Origin: Clostridium sp. UBA6758
GTDB lineage: Bacteria; Bacillota; Clostridia; Clostridiales; Clostridiaceae
DNA length: 10,343 nucleotides
Direction: 5' to 3'
NCBI GenBank assembly: GCA_002453475.1
Contig: DKGY01000099.1
Coordinates: 23,755 to 34,097 of the forward strand
Numbering within the stretch: the first letter of the stretch is position 1; every line of letters starts with the position of its first letter. Below are positions 5,906 to 10,343 of the stretch, in pieces. The notes beneath the pieces are model-generated. The model ran no database searches, was not told the origin of the DNA, and saw only the letters and a program-made list of their open reading frames with translations. The translations under genes were made by a program, and so were the position numbers.

Positions 5906-7291
5906 CTATATATCCTTAAAAAATTCTTTTTTTAATAGCCTCAACGCATCTTCAAAATTTTCCTCTGCAACTCCCGAGCAGGATAGCAATAATCGAGGAT
6001 AATTCTCTTCATCTGTTTCAAAGGTACGTAATAAAACTCCTACTTCTACACCTCGTTTTGCTAGTTCTTCAGAAGACAAGCTACTTTTCACTTCTAGTTG
6101 TAATAAAACTCCTCCTGAACCTGGTATGGCTGTTGCTTTCTCTTCAAATACATTATTAATTGCTATACAAAGTTGTTGACTTTTAGCCATATACAACTTT
6201 CTAGCTTTCCTAATTTGTCTATAAAGATGACCATCACTAATAAATTTACCTAAAGCAATTTGTTCAGTTTTTGATGCTGTTTGATTGTAAACTCTCCCTC
6301 TTCTTTCATATGCTTCTGTTAATTCTTTAGAAAGTACCATAAAACTAATTCTTAAGGAAGGCATTAGTAACCGTGAAAAAGTTCCCATATATACTACCTT
6401 ATCACCTCCGTCTAAGCCTTGTAGAGATGGCACTGGACGAGTATAATATCTAAACTCACTATCATAATCATCTTCAATTATTAAGCAATCTTCGCTTTGT
6501 GCAAAAGCTAATAGTGCTAATCTAGTCTGTATTGGCATTACATCTCCCCAAGGTGTTATATGAGAAGGTGATGTATAAATCATTTTAATCTTATCCTTTT
6601 TAAATTTAGATAAATCTCTATTTATATTCTTATAGGTTAAAGTTTTAAATCCTCTATCTTCAAATACAGCTTTTCCCTGTTCAAAACTAGCTCCTGTAAA
6701 AGATACAGGTGACCTTAATCCTGTTAAAGAACATAATATTTGTAATAAGCTTTGCACACCTGCTCCAACTACTATCTGCTCTGGAGTACAAATTACTCCT
6801 CTTCTCTCCGCTACATATTTAGATAATGATACTCTTAAATCATATTCTCCTTGTGGATCACCATATGATAAAAGCCTTTCTTCATTACGAAGTGCACTTT
6901 TTATGTACCTACTCCATAAATCGAAATCAAAACTCTTATAATCTACTGCATAGGTAGCAAAGTCGTATAGTGGTTTCTTTTGTACACTGAATTTACTATT
7001 ATGTAATGTCTCTACTTTCTGGATATCCTTATAATTTAATTCACTTACATAAAACCCACTGCCCGGACGTGATGTAACATAACCTTCAGCTACTAATTGT
7101 AAATAAGCAGCTTCAACTGTTGTCCGACTTATCATTCGCTCTTTTGCACATCTCCGTATAGATGGAAGCTTACTTTCAGCCTTTAACGTCCCTGAAGAAA
7201 TAAGACTTTTATAATGGTTATATAACTGAATATATAAAGGTGTATTGGGTGAATCCTTTGGATTAATTATATCTGTTTTAACTTCATTCAT
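5906..7291 (-). CDS. MocR/PdxR-type transcriptional regulator (GntR helix-turn-helix plus aminotransferase-like domain), lacking the PLP lysine
   Basis: MocR regulators join a GntR winged helix to a fold-type I aminotransferase domain that senses PLP or an amine. Here residues 17-84 are the GntR part: PLYIQLYNHYKSLISSGTLK, then KLPSIRRCAKERMISRTTVE and GYVTSRPGSGFYV. Residues about 108-458 are aminotransferase-like: SYGDPQGEYDLR, TSPSHITPWGDVMP (240-253), IIEDDYDSEFRY (271-282) and YMGTFSRLLMPSLRISF (301-317). The usual GTFSK lysine, which forms the Schiff base with PLP, is Arg307 (CGG at 6373-6371). The usual PGD...EdPxY loop is also degraded to TGASFEQG. The start at 7291 has AAGGAG (7303-7298). 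A further upstream ATG (7393) would lie upstream of the predicted transcription start and is rejected. The length, 461 residues, is normal. The gene is divergent from an ECF S component, a likely target. Confidence 0.92.
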   Translation of the reverse strand: MNEVKTDIINPKDSPNTPLYIQLYNHYKSLISSGTLKAESKLPSIRRCAKERMISRTTVEAAYLQLVAEGYVTSRPGSGFYVSELNYKDIQKVETLHNSKFSVQKKPLYDFATYAVDYKSFDFDLWSRYIKSALRNEERLLSYGDPQGEYDLRVSLSKYVAERRGVICTPEQIVVGAGVQSLLQILCSLTGLRSPVSFTGASFEQGKAVFEDRGFKTLTYKNINRDLSKFKKDKIKMIYTSPSHITPWGDVMPIQTRLALLAFAQSEDCLIIEDDYDSEFRYYTRPVPSLQGLDGGDKVVYMGTFSRLLMPSLRISFMVLSKELTEAYERRGRVYNQTASKTEQIALGKFISDGHLYRQIRKARKLYMAKSQQLCIAINNVFEEKATAIPGSGGVLLQLEVKSSLSSEELAKRGVEVGVLLRTFETDEENYPRLLLSCSGVAEENFEDALRLLKKEFFKDI

Positions 7292-7364
7292 AAAATTCTC
7301 CTTAAAACTGTCCCTATTAAAATTATATATTTTGTGTATTTCAACAACGACAAACGCAATGTAT

Positions 7365-7393
7365 ATTATATATAAAGACACCAAAATATTCAA
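7365..7393 (-). promoter_or_regulatory. Promoter of the MocR-type gene
   Basis: On the minus strand TTGAAT (7393-7388), a 17-base spacer and consensus TATAAT (7370-7365) form a good vegetative promoter. Transcription would start near 7358, leaving a leader of about 66 bases. The -35 abuts the AGTAA repeat cluster, which fits autoregulation. Confidence 0.65.
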
Positions 7394-7432
7394 GTAATTC
7401 TAAAAGAATGTAGTAACTTTAAATTACTTACT
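7392..7432. promoter_or_regulatory. Candidate MocR operator: cluster of AGTAA half-sites
   Basis: Four AGTAA half-sites occur in 40 bases. Two direct copies start at 7393 and 7412, 19 bases apart, and two inverted copies (TTACT) lie at 7424-7428 and 7428-7432. AAGTAATT (7392-7399) and AATTACTT (7422-7429) are exact inverted copies. A nested dyad, ATTCT-AAA-AGAAT, spans 7397-7409. The cluster overlaps the mocR -35 and lies upstream of the divergent gene. MocR proteins usually bind paired repeats in such regions. Confidence 0.4.
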
Positions 7433-7440
7433 TTTTAAAT

Positions 7441-7468
7441 TTGTTATGTTAGAAATTATTTATAATAA
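7441..7468 (+). promoter_or_regulatory. Weak promoter candidate for the ECF S component gene
   Basis: TTGTTA (7441-7446) and TAATAA (7463-7468) are spaced by 16 bases. An alternative TATAAT (7461-7466) would leave only 14 bases. A poor promoter adjacent to an operator cluster would suit activation by the divergent regulator. Confidence 0.3.
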
Positions 7469-7501
7469 TTAGATTCAAATCACTAGTATGGAGGTATATT
7501 A

Positions 7502-8275
7502 ATGGAAACTAAAACACATCAAAAATTTTCTACTCGTACCATGGTTCTAATTGGACTTTTTGCTGCTTTATGCTATGTAGCATTATTTTTTAAGATACCT
7601 ATTCCTTCTCCTGTAGGAAAGCCTTTCCTTCACATGGGAAACATGTTTGTTATATTGGCAGCATTATTATTCACTGGCACCATTGGTGGTCTTTCTGGAT
7701 CTATAGGTATGGGCTTATTTGACTTAATGAACGGTTATGCATCTAGTGTTCCTAAAACTATGATTTTAAAATTTGGTATAGGAGCAATTGTAGGATGTGT
7801 TGCTGCAAAAGGAAAAAATGAAAATGCGAAATCACCTATAAAGTGGATAAGCGTTGCTTCTGGAGTTTTAATCTTAATTGGTATAATACTTTTCTTTACT
7901 GCCTCTTCTCTTGGTAATGAAATTACAGTAACAGGTATAGAGAAGAAACTAATACTAAACCCCGTATTATATATTTTTTCTCTTATTCTTGGGTTATGTC
8001 TAGCGGTGGTATGTACCTTTGGCAAAAAATTATCTATTGAAATTCAATATGCAGTATTAGGTGCTGTAGCTGGTATTGCCTTTAATTTAGTTGGTGAATT
8101 TTTCTTTGGAGTGTTTAAATTACTACTTGCAGGAAGCGGATTTCTACCTGCTGTATTAAGTTCTGCAGTGAGCTTACCTGCAACACTTATAAAGGGCTCC
8201 TTCTCAATTTTTGTAGCTGTTGCCTTATATGTTCCATTATCTAAATCAATAGCAAATACAAAATTTGATTTATAA
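7502..8275 (+). CDS. ECF transporter S component, substrate unknown (possible B6-vitamer or other vitamin uptake)
   Basis: This is a membrane substrate-capture subunit of an energy-coupling factor transporter, resembling the ECF/DUF1393-type S components (PF07155, by recall). Landmarks are GLFAALCYVALFFKIPIP (18-35), HMGNMFVILAALLFTGTIGG (44-63), GSIGMGLFDLMNGY (66-79) and PKTMILKFGIGAIVG (84-98). At 257 residues it is longer than the usual 170-200. The extra length is mainly an inserted part, about 103-155, with an additional hydrophobic segment (115-134). GGAGG (7490-7494) precedes the ATG by seven bases. It is divergent from a MocR-type regulator, whose relatives often control PLP synthesis or transport, so a pyridoxal or pyridoxine substrate is a reasonable guess but is not shown. 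No A or T subunit is nearby. A terminator follows, so the gene is monocistronic. Confidence 0.85.
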   Translation: METKTHQKFSTRTMVLIGLFAALCYVALFFKIPIPSPVGKPFLHMGNMFVILAALLFTGTIGGLSGSIGMGLFDLMNGYASSVPKTMILKFGIGAIVGCVAAKGKNENAKSPIKWISVASGVLILIGIILFFTASSLGNEITVTGIEKKLILNPVLYIFSLILGLCLAVVCTFGKKLSIEIQYAVLGAVAGIAFNLVGEFFFGVFKLLLAGSGFLPAVLSSAVSLPATLIKGSFSIFVAVALYVPLSKSIANTKFDL

Positions 8276-8301
8276 ATTTTTCAACCCATAATTTCACATA
8301 T

Positions 8302-8336
8302 GGACTCTGGTAATTAATTATCAGGGTTCTTTTTTA
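8302..8336 (+). terminator. Terminator of the ECF S component gene
   Basis: GGACTCTGGTAA (8302-8313) pairs with TTATCAGGGTTC (8318-8329) across a TTAA loop, with three G-U wobbles. A CTTTTTT run follows. It lies 26 bases after the stop codon. Confidence 0.75.
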
Positions 8337-8344
8337 TTGTATAT

Positions 8345-8382
8345 AAAAACAAAGAAGCCAAGGCCTATGCTAAGCCTTGGCT
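8345..8382 (-). terminator. Terminator of the opp operon
   Basis: On the minus strand AGCCAAGGC (8382-8374) pairs perfectly with GCCTTGGCT (8364-8356), followed by TCTTTGTTTTT (8355-8345). It lies 30 bases beyond the stop of the last small gene and ends the leftward operon. Confidence 0.85.
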
Positions 8383-8412
8383 ATATTATAGAGTAGATGG
8401 GGATTATTCATA

Positions 8413-8604
8413 CTACCTATAAAACATAATAAATATTATAATTGCAATCACTGCAAATACAATTAACAATACTGGGACAATCACTGATGCTGTGGCTAAA
8501 ACTAGGGCTAGCATATCATTTTTTTCCAGCTCAATTTTACCAATCATCTCTGGATTTACTTCTCTTTTCTTAAATACAGCTTTATATGCCTCTTTCATCT
8601 TCAT
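8413..8604 (-). CDS. 63-residue single-pass membrane protein at the end of the opp operon (hypothetical)
   Basis: The protein starts MKMKEAYKAVFKKREVNPEM. A short acidic-polar stretch (GKIELEKND) follows, and it ends in one long hydrophobic helix, about residues 40-61, finishing IMFYR. The basic N-terminus suggests the N-terminal part stays in the cytoplasm and the tail is anchored in the membrane. The start at 8604 is chosen because AAGGAG (8621-8616) lies 11 bases upstream. An in-frame ATG at 8658 lies inside oppF and has no ribosome binding site. Only 29 bases separate it from the oppF stop, and a terminator follows, so it is the last gene of the operon. I do not recognise a named family. 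An accessory role for the peptide transporter is possible from position only. Confidence 0.72.
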   Translation of the reverse strand: MKMKEAYKAVFKKREVNPEMIGKIELEKNDMLALVLATASVIVPVLLIVFAVIAIIIFIMFYR

Positions 8605-8633
8605 AGGATATTCATCTCCTTTTATGTCGTTTA

Positions 8634-9623
8634 CTATATCTCTCCTGCAAAGTGGCAAGCACAGAAGTGTCCCTTTTCTATCTCTTTAGTTTCTGGTACC
8701 TGTTCCTTACATATCTCCTTAGCATAAGGACACCTAGTATTAAACTTGCAACCCTTTGGAAGGTTAACATTGCTTGGAATTTCTCCCTTTACAATACTCA
8801 TATTGCTTTTGTAATCTGGATTTGCTACAGGTATAGCTGCTAGTAATGCTCTTGTATATGGATGTACAGGGTTTTTATATAAATCTTCCTTATCTGCTAG
8901 TTCTACTATAGAACCCAAATACATTACTCCAACTCTATCACTAATATGTTTTACAACACTTAAATCATGGGATATAAATAAATATGCCAATCCCATTTTT
9001 TGTTGTAAATCCATCATCAGGTTAAGTATCTGTGATTGAATAGAAACGTCAAGGGCTGATACTGGCTCATCACATACTACAAATTTGGGTTGTAGTGCTA
9101 AGGCTCTTGCTATTCCTATACGCTGTCTTTGTCCACCAGAAAACTGGTGAGGATATCTATATATATGGTATGGAGAAAGTCCACACTGTTCAACTATTTC
9201 TAACACTCTTTTATTAAGCTCTTCACCTTTCTTATAGAGCTTATGCTCTACTAAAGCTTCACTAACAATTGAATGTACATTCAATCTTGGGTTTAAAGAA
9301 CTATAGGGGTCTTGAAATATAATTTGCATATCCTGTCTTAAAGGCTTCATCTTTTTTTCATTATACTTTATAATATTTTGGTTTTTATATAAAATTTCTC
9401 CTCCAGTTGGATCATAGAGTTTTATTAAAGTTCTACCTAATGTAGATTTTCCACATCCTGATTCTCCAACTAGACCTAAAGTCTCCCCTTCATATATTTC
9501 AAAGGAAACATCGTCCACAGCTTTTACACAGAGTTTCTCTCCAGTGGCAGATTTCCCTTTAACAGGGAAATATTTCTTAAGATTTCTTATTTCAATAATC
9601 TTATTTCTTTCCTTTTCCATCAT
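8634..9623 (-). CDS. oppF: Oligopeptide ABC transporter ATP-binding protein OppF
   Basis: This is one of two ATPases that power peptide import, acting on the cytoplasmic face with OppD and the membrane subunits OppBC. Its 329 residues contain Walker [10 protein letters not shown] (53-61), the Q-loop [12 protein letters not shown] (102-113), ABC signature FSGGQRQR (161-168), Walker B FVVCDEP (181-187) and the switch His219 in ISHD. The C-terminal oligopeptide/dipeptide domain has [12 protein letters not shown] (254-265) and a cysteine set (292, 298, 305, 321, 323), which in related proteins can hold an iron-sulfur cluster. The start at 9623 is chosen because GAGGAGGG (9636-9629) lies five bases upstream. 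It overlaps the oppD end by 23 bases, so translation is probably coupled. Dipeptide (DppF) specificity cannot be excluded. Confidence 0.93.
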   Translation of the reverse strand: MMEKERNKIIEIRNLKKYFPVKGKSATGEKLCVKAVDDVSFEIYEGETLGLVGESGCGKSTLGRTLIKLYDPTGGEILYKNQNIIKYNEKKMKPLRQDMQIIFQDPYSSLNPRLNVHSIVSEALVEHKLYKKGEELNKRVLEIVEQCGLSPYHIYRYPHQFSGGQRQRIGIARALALQPKFVVCDEPVSALDVSIQSQILNLMMDLQQKMGLAYLFISHDLSVVKHISDRVGVMYLGSIVELADKEDLYKNPVHPYTRALLAAIPVANPDYKSNMSIVKGEIPSNVNLPKGCKFNTRCPYAKEICKEQVPETKEIEKGHFCACHFAGEI

Positions 9624-10343
9624 GGATTCCCTCCTCTTTATGATGTTTTTCATCTATTGCTTCATTATATAGGAAGCATCTTACCTGATGTTCATCTGAA
9701 ATATTAGTTATAGCAGGCATCTTGCACTTACATTCAGCCTTCGCAAATTCACATCTTGGTTCAAAATAACATCCCACAGGAAGGTGAAATGGATTTGGAA
9801 CTACTCCATCTATAGAGTATAATCTTTCCTTATCTTGATCTAGACTTGGTATTGAAGCTAAAAGTCCTTTAGTATAAGGATGCTTTGGATTATCAAAAAG
9901 CTCTTTAATTGGAGCTGATTCAACCACTTTTCCAGAATACATTACAATTACATGATCTGCCATTTGAGCTATTACTCCCAAGTCATGGGTAATTAGCATT
10001 ATGGCTGTATTTGTTTTTTCCTTTAAATCATTCATTAATGTTAATATCTGAGCTTGTATAGTTACATCAAGAGCAGTGGTAGGCTCATCAGCAATAAGTA
10101 ATTTAGGCCTACATGCAAGAGCCATAGCTATCATAACTCTTTGACGCATTCCACCACTTAACTGATGTGGGTAATCTCTTGCTACTTGTTCTGGTCTAGG
10201 AATTCCAACAAAGGCAAGCATATCAATAGCAATCTTCCTTGCTTCCTTTTTATCTAATCCTTGGTGAAGCATTACGGCTTCCATTATCTGATCTTCAATT
10301 CTAAATACAGGATTTAAAGAAGTCATAGGCTCTTGGAAAATCA
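9601..10343 (-). CDS. oppD: Oligopeptide ABC transporter ATP-binding protein OppD (partial, N-terminus beyond window)
   Basis: The C-terminal 246 residues of the partner ATPase are visible, entering at [13 protein letters not shown], the Q-loop. The Walker A region is outside the window. The ABC signature [15 protein letters not shown], Walker [13 protein letters not shown] and ITHDLG with the switch histidine follow. The C-terminal domain has [12 protein letters not shown] and a cysteine-rich end ([20 protein letters not shown], then RCFL), the same family feature as in OppF. The protein ends in a His/Lys/Glu-rich tail ([16 protein letters not shown]) and stops at 9603-9601, inside the start of oppF. 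An internal ATG at 10326 is not the true start, because the reading frame and homology continue past the window edge. The substrate-binding and permease genes are expected further right. Confidence 0.93.
   Translation of the reverse strand, partial: IFQEPMTSLNPVFRIEDQIMEAVMLHQGLDKKEARKIAIDMLAFVGIPRPEQVARDYPHQLSGGMRQRVMIAMALACRPKLLIADEPTTALDVTIQAQILTLMNDLKEKTNTAIMLITHDLGVIAQMADHVIVMYSGKVVESAPIKELFDNPKHPYTKGLLASIPSLDQDKERLYSIDGVVPNPFHLPVGCYFEPRCEFAKAECKCKMPAITNISDEHQVRCFLYNEAIDEKHHKEEGIHDGKGKK

Noticed and set aside
7292..7393. MocR start at ATG 7393
   Set aside because: The predicted transcript starts near 7358, inside this extension. AAGGAG is correctly placed for the ATG at 7291.
1..10343. 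CRISPR arrays, insertion sequences, toxin-antitoxin pairs or biosynthetic clusters
   Set aside because: No spaced direct repeats, transposase or recognisable toxin or antitoxin frames were found on either strand.

Overview
The window looks like chromosomal DNA of a Clostridium-like low-GC Firmicute. The DNA is very AT-rich, ribosome binding sites are strong AGGAGG types, terminators are classic hairpin plus T-run, and the protein families are typical of clostridia: an AGCS symporter, FolT, a DegV/FakB protein, a MocR regulator and Opp ATPases. There is no phage, insertion sequence or CRISPR array. It reads as a housekeeping and nutrient-uptake region with several small, poorly described genes.

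Layout, left to right. A 140-residue membrane protein with a C-terminal zinc ribbon (201-623) lies behind a promoter whose -10 box sits inside a perfect 10+1+10 inverted repeat. Next is an AGCS-family sodium:alanine/glutamine symporter (889-2352), which converges on the folate ECF transporter S component folT (2445-3011, minus). folT is preceded by a tetrahydrofolate (THF) riboswitch whose P1, P2, P3, P4 and pseudoknot can all be paired by eye. Its expression platform hides or frees the folT ribosome binding site. An unlisted 47-codon gene (3296-3439, minus), a tRNA-Gln(CUG) gene (3633-3706) and a 308-residue orphan resembling DUF6414 (3812-4738) follow.

The middle holds a DegV/FakB-like fatty-acid-binding protein (4931-5785, minus) and a MocR/GntR-aminotransferase regulator (5906-7291, minus). 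The regulator is divergent from a second ECF S component (7502-8275, plus). Their intergenic region carries a good mocR promoter and a cluster of AGTAA half-sites. In the regulator, the position expected to hold the PLP-binding lysine reads arginine.

The right end is the tail of an oligopeptide ABC transporter operon on the minus strand: oppD (running off the window), oppF, and a 63-residue single-pass membrane protein, closed by a terminator.

The functional theme is import of vitamins (folate, plus an unidentified vitamin), amino acids and peptides. Both S components lack ECF A and T subunits nearby, so they presumably share an energising module encoded elsewhere. The strongest points for follow-up are the complete THF riboswitch switching model, the MocR regulator lacking its Schiff-base lysine beside a likely vitamin transporter, and the unexplained small proteins.
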